Assembly: GCA_965221735.1 (NCBI GenBank)
Contig: OZ244910.1
Location: 1,178,001 to 1,242,000 of the forward strand
Origin: UBA2991 sp965221735
Lineage (GTDB): Bacteria; Chloroflexota; Dehalococcoidia; Tepidiformales; Tepidiformaceae
Direction: 5' to 3'
DNA length: 64,000 nucleotides
Shown: piece after piece, positions 23,898 through 32,526 of the stretch
Layout: the number at the start of each line of letters is the position of its first letter
Position numbering within the stretch: the stretch's first letter is position 1
The notes under the pieces: generated by a model
Told to the model about the DNA's origin: nothing
Databases searched by the model: none
What the model saw: the letters and a program-made list of their open reading frames with translations, nothing else
Translations under genes and position numbers: made by a program

Positions 23898-25655
23898 TCA
23901 GCCCGCCCCTGGCGGGACGACCCGGACGGCGATGATATCCGTATCGTGGTACTGCTGGTGCGTCACCGACTCGGCGTAGCTCCGGAGCAGCACCAGCGAG
24001 AGCTCCTCCTCGACCGCCGTCAGCGAGTCGTGTTCCTGGATCTGCCGGATCTGGTCCTCCAGGTTGGCTCCCGCGCCGCCCCCGATGAACTCGAGGTCCG
24101 CCGTGGTTCCCTCGCTCGAGGCGAGCACCACGAGTTGCCGCTCGTCCTCGGGCTTCTCCTCCTCCTCGTCACCGCCCAGGCTCAAATCGAGCGGCGCCAG
24201 TGTCAGGAGCGTCTCCTCCGCGACCGCGGTCAACCGCTCCTGCATCGCCGAGTCCCACCCCCGGCGTCTCGCGAATCTCGTGATGAACTCGTTCAGCTCC
24301 GGCAGGGCGTCGACGTTCAGCTGCGACTTGAACCGCATCCGCCGCGGGTTTGTCAGCTCCAGGTACAGGATCATCACGATCGCGGCGAGCCCGCCCGTCG
24401 TGATCCCGCTCTTCAGCAGCGCGTTCCCGACCGCTCCGATGTCCGGCAGGTGGAACAGCTCGAACTGGAACGAGGCCGCGATCCAGAAGCACACGCCCGC
24501 GACCGCAATCTTCTCCTGGCTCTGCTCGTTCTGGATGACCGTCCGCGCGCCCTCGACGAAGAGCGCGCCCGTCACCATGATCAGGTACCCCGTCATGACG
24601 GGCCCCGGGATGCTGCTGAGCACCGCCGAAACCTTCGGCAGGAACGCCACGATGATGAGGATCGCGCCGATGAAGTAGCCCACCCGCCGTGCCGCCACGC
24701 CCGTGATTTGCGTGAACGAGACCATGGCCGGGTTGACGGCGTTCGGCACCGTGCCGGCGAGCCCCGCGAGAAGGTTGCTTGCGCCGGCCCCCGCCACCGC
24801 TCCCTGCACGCCCCGGAAGCTGACCGCCCGGTTGTCGCGCCAGGCGACCCGCTGCATCGCGATGGCGGCGCCGTTCGCCTGGATCGCGATGATCACCCCG
24901 AGGAACAGGAATGCCGGCACCAGCGTCCAGAAGTCCACGCTGAAGTCCAGCCTTAGTCCCGGCGCCTCGCTCGGGACGCCCACCCAGTTCGCCGCCGTGA
25001 TCCGGCCCGTATCGAAGATGCCGAGCGCGCCCGCCACGATGCAGCCCACCACGATTCCCGCGAGCGGCCCCCAGAAGCGCAGGAACGCCGAGCCCCGCAG
25101 CATCAGCGCGGCCGCCACCACCATCGTCGCCAGCGCCGTCAGCGACGCCTCCTCGGGATCGGCGCTGGTGGCGTCGTCCAGCAGGTCGAACACGACCGAG
25201 GCCAGCGTGATCGACAGGATCATCATCACCGTGCCGCCCACAGTCGGCGTCACGAAGCGGCGCAGGATGAAGAGCCAGCGCGAGACGACGACCTGGACGA
25301 TCGCGGACACGATTACGAGCGTCGTGAGCGTGGCCGGCCCGCCGTCCACGAGCGCGGTGATGCAGAAGGGGATGGCGAAGGCCGCCGTGAACATCGGCAG
25401 CACGGCGCCTGCCCCCACGAACCCGAGCCTGCGGACCTGGATGATCGTCGAGAGCCCCACCACCACCAGCGACGCGAACACCATCCACGTCACGTACGAG
25501 CCGCCCCGGTCGGCCGCATTCGCGACGATCACCGGGGTGACCAGCAGCGTCGCCGAGGCGATCAGGCTGAACTGCAGGCCAAAGCCGAGCGAGCTCAGCA
25601 GGGGCGGCTTGTCGTCGGCCTCGTAACGCGGGTGCTCGGGTGCTGAAGCGGCCAT
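23898..25655 (-). CDS. NCS2-type permease with C-terminal kinase-like (HATPase) domain
   Basis: A 585-residue protein. Residues ~20-450 form a nucleobase:cation symporter-2-like membrane core with about 12-14 helices (VTPVIVANAADRGG, GAVLPMFTAAFAIPFCI, AGLAGTVPNAVNPAMVSFTQITGVAARRVG). Residues ~460-585 are soluble and unusual for the family: MQERLTAVAEETLLTL, RQLVVLASSEGTTADLEFIGGG, ANLEDQI and EEELSLVLLRSYAESV follow the order of an anti-sigma/RsbW-type HATPase domain (N-box helix, strand, G-box, last helix). The substrate may be a nucleobase, but the tail suggests a sensing or regulatory role (inference). It is upstream of, and in the same direction as, the carbonic anhydrase gene (33-base gap). 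Confidence 0.8.
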   Translation of the reverse strand: MAASAPEHPRYEADDKPPLLSSLGFGLQFSLIASATLLVTPVIVANAADRGGSYVTWMVFASLVVVGLSTIIQVRRLGFVGAGAVLPMFTAAFAIPFCITALVDGGPATLTTLVIVSAIVQVVVSRWLFILRRFVTPTVGGTVMMILSITLASVVFDLLDDATSADPEEASLTALATMVVAAALMLRGSAFLRFWGPLAGIVVGCIVAGALGIFDTGRITAANWVGVPSEAPGLRLDFSVDFWTLVPAFLFLGVIIAIQANGAAIAMQRVAWRDNRAVSFRGVQGAVAGAGASNLLAGLAGTVPNAVNPAMVSFTQITGVAARRVGYFIGAILIIVAFLPKVSAVLSSIPGPVMTGYLIMVTGALFVEGARTVIQNEQSQEKIAVAGVCFWIAASFQFELFHLPDIGAVGNALLKSGITTGGLAAIVMILYLELTNPRRMRFKSQLNVDALPELNEFITRFARRRGWDSAMQERLTAVAEETLLTLAPLDLSLGGDEEEEKPEDERQLVVLASSEGTTADLEFIGGGAGANLEDQIRQIQEHDSLTAVEEELSLVLLRSYAESVTHQQYHDTDIIAVRVVPPGAG

Positions 25656-25802
25656 CGCGCCGCCATTCTAGGCAAGCCGCTCAACTCCCGTGGCGGCCGC
25701 GTCACTCAGGTCGCCCCGGGACGTGCTCCGGGGTCGTCTGGCTTACAGCGCGCCTGGCCTCAGTTCTTTACCCTGCAGTCCATGCACTGGGGGTAGTCCG
25801 CG

Positions 25803-26951
25803 ATGATTGAGTGGCTTGGCATCGAGCATCTCTTCGAACTGTCCACGGGAGAGAAGATCGCCGGGCTCTTCACACCGCTGGCGATCTTTGTCGCGTTCGC
25901 CATCGCGACCCTCGTCCTTCCGGGCAGGTGGGTTCCCGGATACGCCGTCGACGAGCGGACCGGCGAGCCCCGCAGGTACCGCCTCAACGGCCTCCTTGTC
26001 TTCGTCGTCGCTGTGCTCGTGTGGGGCTTCGAGGTCATCCCCGGGCTCGAGCGCGAGTTCTTCTACCGGACCTCGCTCTACGCCGTCGCCGGCGGGACCG
26101 GCTTCGCCCTGCTCTTCACGGCCTTTGCGGTGTACACCCAGCCGAAGGTCGGGAACAGGAACCCGATCATCGATTTCTACCTTGGCCGCGTCCAGGAGAT
26201 CAGGTTCTTCAACGACCGCCTCGACCTGAAGATGACCTTTTACGTGGTCGGCGGCACGATGCTCGGCATCAACGCCATGTCGGGCGCCGCCTGGCACTAC
26301 GAGCAGTTCAGCCCGACCAACGAGGTCAACCTCGGCGTCTTCGTCTACGCGGCCATCTTCACGTTCTACGTGTTCGACTACCACGTCTTCGAGCGCGTCC
26401 AGCTCTACACCTTCGACCTCATCCACGAGCGCATGGGCTTCAAGATGTTCTGGGGCGACGTCGTCGTCTACGGCTGGCTCTTCATCGTCCCGCTCTACGG
26501 CATGGCCGCCTACCCCGACCCCGGCTTCGGCACTGCCTGGACGTACGTCTGGATCATCGGCGCCTCCGGCCTGTTCCTGGTCGGGTGGAGCATCTCGCGC
26601 GGCGCCAACATGCAGAAGTACACCTTCAAGCGCTGGCCCGACCGCAAGTTCCTGGGGATCATCGAGCCCCGCTACATCCAGGCCGGCGAACGCAAGATCC
26701 TGACCAGCGGCTACTGGGGCGCCGCCCGCCACTTCAACTACATGGGCGAGGGCTTCTTCGCGCTGGCCGTCGGCCTCTCCTTCGGCCACTTCGACGTCGC
26801 CTGGTCGTGGGCCTACGCGGTCTTCGTCATCTCCATGTTCACCTGGCGCCAGGTCGAGGACGACCGCGCCTGCGCCGAGAAATACGGCCCCGAGAAGTGG
26901 ACCGAGTACCAGGAGAAGGTCCCCTACCGCATCGTGCCGGGGATTTACTAG
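25803..26951 (+). CDS. ERG4/ERG24 (sterol reductase) family membrane protein
   Basis: A 382-residue polytopic membrane protein of the family of eukaryotic sterol C14- and C24(28)-reductases. Family marks: NPIIDFYLGRVQEIRFFNDR near residue 120, DLKMTFYVVGG, and the C-terminal NADPH/sterol region SGYWGAARHFNYMGE, RQVEDDRACAEKYG and the end VPYRIVPGIY. Eight to ten helices are visible. In eukaryotes the reaction is NADPH-dependent reduction of a sterol double bond; a bacterial member could act on a hopanoid, carotenoid or other isoprenoid (inference). No sterol synthesis gene is nearby. The ATG is the first of the frame, divergent from the permease gene. Confidence 0.87.
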   Translation: MIEWLGIEHLFELSTGEKIAGLFTPLAIFVAFAIATLVLPGRWVPGYAVDERTGEPRRYRLNGLLVFVVAVLVWGFEVIPGLEREFFYRTSLYAVAGGTGFALLFTAFAVYTQPKVGNRNPIIDFYLGRVQEIRFFNDRLDLKMTFYVVGGTMLGINAMSGAAWHYEQFSPTNEVNLGVFVYAAIFTFYVFDYHVFERVQLYTFDLIHERMGFKMFWGDVVVYGWLFIVPLYGMAAYPDPGFGTAWTYVWIIGASGLFLVGWSISRGANMQKYTFKRWPDRKFLGIIEPRYIQAGERKILTSGYWGAARHFNYMGEGFFALAVGLSFGHFDVAWSWAYAVFVISMFTWRQVEDDRACAEKYGPEKWTEYQEKVPYRIVPGIY

Positions 26952-27045
26952 GAGTCACTCGCCCGCGTGGGGATGCCTTGTCGGCTAGGATGAGCGCAGG
27001 CGCCGTTGTGCCGATGTCCGCTGGCGCCCACCCAGGACAACCGAA

Positions 27046-27351
27046 GTGAAATGGCCCGATTCACTGGAGAAGCGCCTCGATTCGTTTGAGAAGTGGCTCG
27101 ACTCGAAGTTGGCCGGTTCAATGGAGTTGGAAGCCGACCTGAGCCGGCGTCGGCTGCTTACCGGGCTGGCGATCAGCCTGAGCAACTGTGGCGTCATCAT
27201 CTTCGGGGGGATGGCCCTCAAGTGGTTCACCCCCGCTCCCATTGGTGTCGTGATGGCGGCTGTGATTGGCTTCGCGACCGCCTGCGGAATCGCGGCGTTC
27301 CTCATACACCCGTACATCAAGCGTCGGCGCGCCGCCTCGCGCGCTCCGTAG
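27046..27351 (+). CDS. Small membrane protein, unknown
   Basis: A 101-residue protein with an amphipathic, charged N-terminus (SLEKRLDSFEKWLDSKLAG), two membrane helices (LTGLAISLSNCGVIIFGG and IGVVMAAVIGFATACGIAAFLI) and a basic C-terminal tail. GTG start with aggac about 8 bases upstream. The composition and codon use fit a real gene; I do not recognise the family. Confidence 0.6.
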   Translation: MKWPDSLEKRLDSFEKWLDSKLAGSMELEADLSRRRLLTGLAISLSNCGVIIFGGMALKWFTPAPIGVVMAAVIGFATACGIAAFLIHPYIKRRRAASRAP

Positions 27352-27366
27352 CGTCCCTCGCCCCGG

Positions 27367-27858
27367 CTAGTCCACTTCCGCATAGGTGAGCAGCCACTCT
27401 CCGTCGAACTGCTCATAGATGAACTTCATCTTGACTGAGCTCCCGCCGAACCGCGCCGTGTGCTTGACCTCCCACTTCCCCGGCTCGATCTCCCGGGGTG
27501 GGGATGTCTCCTCTGCTTCGAAGACGGTGCCACGACTCGCGAAGGGCTCCATGTTGCGCTCGAGGTCCATCCTCTCGGTCGCCCAGTAGCTCTCCTCGTA
27601 GAACTGCCTGAGGTCTTCGAGCACGTACGTGTTGTAGACGTCCCAGAGTTCCATGGTCCGTGCGCTGAGGTACGTGGCAAGCTCCTGGTGCTCGGCCGAG
27701 AGCGCCTCCGTGGGCGGGGGTGGCTCGTCCTCCCCGCCGCCGCACGCCGCCAGCGCGACCACCGCAAGCGCCGCCATGATCCACAGCAACCAGCTCGCCC
27801 CGCCTGTGCGGAGGGAACAGGAGCGCGTGGCTCGAAGAAGGCTGTCGCTGGCTATCAC
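27367..27858 (-). CDS. Predicted lipoprotein, unknown
   Basis: A 163-residue secreted lipoprotein. From the GTG at 27858 (gggagg 6 bases upstream) a signal peptide runs to the lipobox LAAC, followed by GGGEDEPPPPT. The remaining ~115 residues have no domain I know: a long helical part (LATYLSARTMELWDVYNTYV, RQFYEESYWATERMDLE) and three or four strands at the end (WEVKHTARFGGSSVKMKFIY, GEWLLTYAEVD), which recall an NTF2-like or DUF4878-like fold. It converges with the small membrane-protein gene. Confidence 0.65.
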   Translation of the reverse strand: MIASDSLLRATRSCSLRTGGASWLLWIMAALAVVALAACGGGEDEPPPPTEALSAEHQELATYLSARTMELWDVYNTYVLEDLRQFYEESYWATERMDLERNMEPFASRGTVFEAEETSPPREIEPGKWEVKHTARFGGSSVKMKFIYEQFDGEWLLTYAEVD

Positions 27859-28102
27859 GGTGCCTCCCGTTTCCGACTTGAAGCCCGCATAAGATACCCG
27901 CCGCACGCCGGCCCCTGCACAGTTATCCCTGTCCGTCTCATCGCCGTCACGGCAAGGAGAGCCCTGGCTTGAGTGCGCCGGCTGGCGTGGCGGCGTCGTT
28001 ATGCTGTGGCGGCCAGACCTGCGGCGACACACTCCGCGCGGTCGCCGCCGAGGACCGGCAGGAGGCGTCCCGGTGGCGAACCGTCGGACGATTGGCTGAC
28101 CA

Positions 28103-29091
28103 GTGACTGCTGCGAGCCCTGACCAGCCCATCCGCTTCGAGCCCGAGGAGGCTGCCCCCCCGGGGATCGCCCTGCTGGTCGGCTTTCAGGGCGCCGCGCT
28201 CGTGCTCGCGCCGACGGTGCTCAACGTCGCCATCGCCATTCGCGCCTCCGGGCTCGACGACGGCTGGCTGAGCTGGAGCGTCTTCGCCGCGATGCTCATC
28301 TGCGCGTCGATCACGGCGTTCCAGGCCATCCAGCTGCGGCGGTTCGGCGCCGGCCACGTCGTGCTCGCCTGGCCCGCCGCCATGTTCATCGCGATCATGG
28401 TGGCCTCAATCGAAGCGGCCGGGCCGGCCACGTTCGCAAGCCTGCTGGTCGTGTGCAGCCTTGTGCAGATCGGGCTCGCCTGGTGGCTGCCTACCCTGCG
28501 CCGGATCGTCACGCCCGTCGTCTCCGGAACGGTGACGATGCTGATCGCCGTCAGTGTGCTGCCCATCGCCTTCGACAGCGTCCAGGATCTGCCCGCCGGC
28601 GCGCCAACGTCGGCCGGCCCGGTCATCGCCGTGGCGACGCTCCTCGTGTCCGTGATCGTGACCCTGCGCGCCCGTGGACGCTGGCGTCTGGTGGCGCCCT
28701 TCATCAGCATCATCGCCGGCTGCGCCGTGGCCGCCGCCTTCGGTGTCCTCGACGGGGACCGGATCGCGGACGCCGCCTGGTTCGGGTTCCCCGACGTGCC
28801 TTCCGTGGGCCTCGACTTCACCCCCGGCAAGGAGTTCTGGGCGCTCCTGCCCTCCTTCGCGATTCTTACGCTGGTGCTCGGTCTCAAGACCATCAGCGAC
28901 GGCGTGGTCATTCAGCAGGGCTCCCGCCGCCGGCCGAAGGCCATCGACTTTCGCCAGATCCAGGGCATGGTCAGCGTCAACGGCATCGGCATGTTCTTCG
29001 CCGGACTCTGCGGCACGCTCCCCACGATGGCGAACTCCTCCTACAGTCTCTCGCTGATCAGCCTCACCGGGGTCGCTGCCCGGCGCGTCGG
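28103..29091 (+). pseudogene. NCS2-type permease, 5' part only, cut by recombination
   Basis: About 330 residues that match the permease at 23898 along its membrane core: LTLVLGLKTISDGVVIQ, GLCGTLPTMANSSYSLSLIS and LTGVAARRVG are recognisable counterparts of the same regions there. Homology stops at RRVG (near 29091); within 20 bases the sequence becomes the inside of a serine recombinase gene in another frame. The open frame goes on to 29434 but that part is out-of-frame translation. The last membrane helices and any C-terminal domain are lost. The missing 3' part is not elsewhere in the window. Confidence 0.85.
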
Positions 29092-29111
29092 CGTCGGCGT
29101 CGCTCTCCTCC

Positions 29112-29890
29112 GTGCAGTCGCTCATGCGCTCACGCGCCCCTGCGCGCGCCCACCCGCGCCGCGTCGGCAGCTCGTACCTGCTCTCGGGGCTCCTCAAGTG
29201 CGAGAGTTGCCAGCGCGCCCTCACCGGGCAGGACTCCAAGAGCGGGAAGTTCTCCTACTACGTCTGCCAGTCGCTCCTGAAGCGCGGCCGGGGCGCCTGC
29301 GACGCCCCCCGCCTCAACGCGCGCCGCTTCGCGCAGGTCGTCGTCGACCAGCTCCGCGCGAACGTCCTCACCGAGTCCAACATCCGCGACCTCGTGCGCC
29401 TCGTCGACGAGGAGATGGACGCTGTCGCCAGTGAGCGCCGCACGCAGCTCGAGACGATCAAGTCGGAACTCGCCGAGGTGCGCCGGCGCCTCGACCGGCT
29501 CTACCACCTCATGGAGACGACCGAGGTGGACATCAGCGACGTGCTGCCGCGCGTGCGCGAGCACAAGGAACGCCGCGAGCGACTGGAGGAGGCGGCAGCG
29601 GAGGCGCGGGCTGAGCTCTCGGAGCGGCGCGAGGTGCTGGACGACGTGGAGACGATCACGGCCCACGCTGAGGAGATGCGGGAGTCCCTCGGGACGAGTG
29701 GACTGACCGAGTCCAAGACCTTCATCCACTCGTTCGTGAAGGAGATCGCCGTGGCTCCGAGAGCCGCCACGATGCGCTACGCGATCCCGATGCCCGGGGA
29801 CAGCCCCCTGCGTGGGGAGGAGGCCGAGGATGTGGCTCTCGGCGGGCCGGTACTGTCTACCGTCAAGTGTGGTAGGCCGGACTGGACGAA
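29112..29890 (+). pseudogene. Large serine recombinase, 3' part only
   Basis: From VQSLMRSRAP onward the frame reads as the C-terminal third of a large serine recombinase: zinc-ribbon LLSGLLKCESCQRALTGQ ... YYVCQSLLKRGRGACDAPRL, then a coiled coil (LAEVRRRLDRLYHLMETTEV) and the terminal strand region FVKEIAVAPRAATMRYAIPM. The catalytic and recombinase domains are absent, since the sequence upstream is permease. It is related to, but clearly different from, the complete recombinase that faces it on the other strand. Its 3' end overlaps the other gene's 3' end. Confidence 0.88.
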
Positions 29891-31435
29891 ATCGAGAACC
29901 GGGGTTTCCTCGCTGGTCACGCCATCCGAGGGCATCGGGACCGTGTACGTCAGCCTGGCCTCGTTGCCGGTCACCTCGATGCCCTTCACGAAGTTGCGGA
30001 TGAGCGCTTTCCGCTCGGGGATCGTGCCCTCGCACAGGAAGCTGCGGAAGTCAGCGACGTACCCCTTGATCTCCTCGGTGGTGGGCAACTCCACTCGCCG
30101 CTGCGCGAGGTGGGCAGCAGCCTCCTCCCGCGCTGCCGCGAGCTGGTCCTCGCGGTGCCGCAGTTCGAGTATCCGCGGCGACAGCGCCTTTAGCGTGAGA
30201 TCGCTCTTCTCGAGGGCCTCGTAGAGCCGCCGCAGCCTGCCATCCACATCGGCAAGCTCCGCCTCGATTGCCTCCAGCCTCTCACCGAGCTCTCCTGCCA
30301 TCGCGTCCACTTCCTCGGCCACCCGCATCACCAGCTCCGTGATGGTCTCGTCCGTGAGGATGCGCTCCCTGATCTTCGCCACGATGAACTCCTCCACCCT
30401 GCCCGCGTTCAGGTACCGAGCCTCACAGGTTCCCGCGCCCTCACGCAGCAGCGTGCCGCAGACGTAGTAGCCGAAGCGGCCGCTCTTCGCTCCCTGTCCG
30501 GTGTAGGGCTTGCCGCAGACGCCGCACCGCAGCAGGCCGCTGAGCAGGAACTTGCTCCCCACCCGCGCCGGCCGTTGCTTCGCCGGCGCTCGTTCCCGCA
30601 GAACCTGCTGCACCTTGTCGAACAGCTCCTTCGAGATGAGCGCCTCCCAGGCGCCCTCCACGCGCACGGGATCGGGAGCCTTCGGGCCCTTCACCCTGCG
30701 GCCCCAGACCGCGGTTCCCGTATAGGCCTCGTTGGTGAGCAAGTAGTAGAGGCCGTTCTTCTGCCAGCGCTTGCCGTTCTTCGTGGTGCCCCGCTCGTTG
30801 AGGTCGCGGCATATCTCCTTGAGGCCGTTCCCTCGCAGCGAACTCTCGAAGATCTCCCGCACGAGGGGGGCGGCCGCCGGGTCGACCTCCAGGGTCGGGC
30901 GCTCCCGCATCCCGTCTTGCACCTTCACCCGCTTGTAGCCAAACGGGGCCTTGGGGCTGAGGAAGAAGCCGCGGGAGGCGGCCTCGCGCATCCCCCGGAC
31001 GACTTCCTGGGCCAAATTCTCCGAGTAGAACTCGTCGACGCTCTCGATGATCGCCTCCATCAGCTTGCCCGTGGGCGAGTCATCGGCGTGCTCGGTGATG
31101 GAGACGACCCGGACGCCGCGCCGGCGGAGCATCGACTTGAAGGCGACGGCGTGCTCGCGTTTGCGCGTGAAGCGGGAGAACTTCCAGACGAGGATCTCCT
31201 CGAAGGGAGCATTCGGCCCGCTGGCTGCGTCCAACATCTTGCGGAACTGGGGCCGGTCCGCGACACGGCCGCTCTCCGCCTCGTCGACGTACTCCCGGGC
31301 GACGAGGTAGCCGTTCTTCTCGGCGTAGTCGCGGAGCGCCCGCAGCTGGGCGGCAACGGAGAGATCGACGTCCTGGCGGTCGCTGGACACGCGGGCGTAG
31401 AGGGCGGCGGGCTTGGGGGCTGGTGGCTGCTTCAT
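29777..31435 (-). CDS. Large serine recombinase (site-specific integrase)
   Basis: A 552-residue integrase of the phiC31/TndX class. Resolvase domain at the N-terminus: ALYARVSSDRQ holds the catalytic serine (near residue 17), with VWKFSRFTRKREHAVAF and the arginines of the active site. The recombinase domain follows (APFGYKRVKV, WQKNGLYYLLTNEAYTGTAV), then the zinc ribbon (LLRCGVCGKPYTGQ ... YYVCGTLLREGAGTCEAR) and a coiled coil (ELADVDGRLRRLYEALEKSDL). I use the ATG at 31435 with gaggaa 7 bases upstream, not an upstream start. The last ~40 codons run into the 3' end of the facing recombinase fragment, so the true C-terminus may be altered. It probably integrates the element that carries the secretion genes. 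Confidence 0.93.
   Translation of the reverse strand: MKQPPAPKPAALYARVSSDRQDVDLSVAAQLRALRDYAEKNGYLVAREYVDEAESGRVADRPQFRKMLDAASGPNAPFEEILVWKFSRFTRKREHAVAFKSMLRRRGVRVVSITEHADDSPTGKLMEAIIESVDEFYSENLAQEVVRGMREAASRGFFLSPKAPFGYKRVKVQDGMRERPTLEVDPAAAPLVREIFESSLRGNGLKEICRDLNERGTTKNGKRWQKNGLYYLLTNEAYTGTAVWGRRVKGPKAPDPVRVEGAWEALISKELFDKVQQVLRERAPAKQRPARVGSKFLLSGLLRCGVCGKPYTGQGAKSGRFGYYVCGTLLREGAGTCEARYLNAGRVEEFIVAKIRERILTDETITELVMRVAEEVDAMAGELGERLEAIEAELADVDGRLRRLYEALEKSDLTLKALSPRILELRHREDQLAAAREEAAAHLAQRRVELPTTEEIKGYVADFRSFLCEGTIPERKALIRNFVKGIEVTGNEARLTYTVPMPSDGVTSEETPVLDFVQSGLPHLTVDSTGPPRATSSASSPRRGLSPGIGIA
29878..29901 (+). repeat. Direct repeat, left copy (possible element boundary)
   Basis: These 24 bases, within the tail-to-tail end of the two recombinase genes, equal 21 of 24 bases at 45613-45636 in the same orientation. 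The region between the copies holds the complete recombinase, two regulatory/TA modules and the whole secretion operon. Confidence 0.55.
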
Positions 31436-31493
31436 GCGGTCTTCCTCTCTGTGTTGGTGATGTGTCTGCTGTGGTTGTTCTGGTGGGTGGTGG

Positions 31494-31772
31494 CTATCGC
31501 GCGTCCTCAATGGGAGTGACACGCAAGCCGAGGCCGAGGGAGTGAAGCACCTTGAACACGGTGGCGAACTCCGGTCTGCCCGTGGGGGTCAGCGACTTGT
31601 AGAGGCTCTCCCGTCCCAGTCCCGTCTCCGCCGACACCTGGCGCATGCTCTTCGCGCGAGCGATCTCTCCGAGCGTGGCCGTGACCTGGCCCAGGTCGTC
31701 GGCCTCGAGGGCAGCATTCAGGGCAGCGGCCGCATCCGCCACGGGCCAGGGCTGGAACTCCACCCTCGGCAT
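31494..31772 (-). CDS. HigA-like addiction-module regulator, orphan
   Basis: A 92-residue DNA-binding protein of the putative addiction-module antidote type: LGEIARAKSMRQVSAETGLGRESLYKSLTPTGRPEFATVFKVLHSLGLGL is a helix-turn-helix of the Xre/HigA-like group, with an N-terminal helix AAALNAALEADDLGQV. Members are normally preceded by a RelE/HigB-type toxin gene; none is seen here. Instead the gene precedes the integrase by 58 bases on the same strand, so it may control integrase expression (inference). The start MPRVEFQPW is the first ATG. Confidence 0.82.
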   Translation of the reverse strand: MPRVEFQPWPVADAAAALNAALEADDLGQVTATLGEIARAKSMRQVSAETGLGRESLYKSLTPTGRPEFATVFKVLHSLGLGLRVTPIEDAR

Positions 31773-31814
31773 GCGTGCCTCCTGGTCGGGGACGAGTGCC
31801 GACCCTAAATCAAA

Positions 31815-31830
31815 GTATCTAACAGGATAC
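31815..31830. promoter_or_regulatory. Inverted repeat, possible HigA-like operator
   Basis: GTATC (31815-31819) and GATAC (31826-31830) with a 6-base spacer lie in an AT-rich patch 43 bases upstream of the HigA-like gene. Regulators of this group bind such short palindromes at their own promoter. Confidence 0.4.
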
Positions 31831-31870
31831 CATCATCATACCGCCACCCTCCCGCCGCCGCCGGCGCTCT

Positions 31871-32110
31871 TCACTCTGGCGAGGGGTCCGAACTCGACGA
31901 CGGCTTTTCTTGGGCGCCTTCACGCTCACGACGAGGGGAGGATGTTCCGCTGGTGTCGTCGCTCGCGTCCGGGCTGGCGCCAGCGGAAGGCAGGGCGCCC
32001 TGGCGCCGCAGGTGGGCGCGTGCGATCAGGCGCGCGATCATCCGCAGGCCGGACTCGAGCGTCTCGTCCCGGTCGGCGGCATGTGACCCTTGGTCCGGCG
32101 TGCTCTTCAT
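31871..32110 (-). CDS. Small protein of unknown function
   Basis: From the ATG at 32110 the frame encodes 79 residues: a helical part (ETLESGLRMIARLIARAHLRRQG) and a serine- and proline-rich acidic tail. Composition and position behind the integrase/regulator suggest a small element-encoded protein, but there is only a weak ribosome-binding site (ggacaag), and no family is recognised. Confidence 0.4.
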   Translation of the reverse strand: MKSTPDQGSHAADRDETLESGLRMIARLIARAHLRRQGALPSAGASPDASDDTSGTSSPRREREGAQEKPSSSSDPSPE

Positions 32111-32526
32111 CTTGTCCGCTCGCAAGGCAGGGTGGTCGCACGGGAGCCGCGGCGGCCCTGCTGGGGAATACACAGCGAGAGCAGCCCAGACCTGGCCGCA
32201 CTCCGGCTCCTGCGCTTTCAGTATTGGGAGCGAGGCTTCCGGGTGGAACTGCCTCGGAGGGGGTTCACAAGCGAACCCTCCTCGATACCGACCTAAAGTT
32301 CACGGGGCCGGGCGGGCAACTACCAGCAGACTCGAAGAGTCGAGAACACTGCCATTGCAGCGATGGTCGAACCTGAAGCCCTTCCTCTAGAATCCCCAGG
32401 CGATAGCTATTCTCGGGAAAGACCTTTTGGCAGAACTGACTCGGAGTTGGGAAGACTGGCTTCACCCTACTGGAAACCCTCTTCCGGGACGACCTCGAAG
32501 AGATCGAGCGAATTCTCTCCTCGCCG

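Noticed and set aside
31494..31772. HigBA pair near the integrase
   Set aside because: Only the antidote-type gene is present; no RelE/HigB-like frame was found on either strand next to it.
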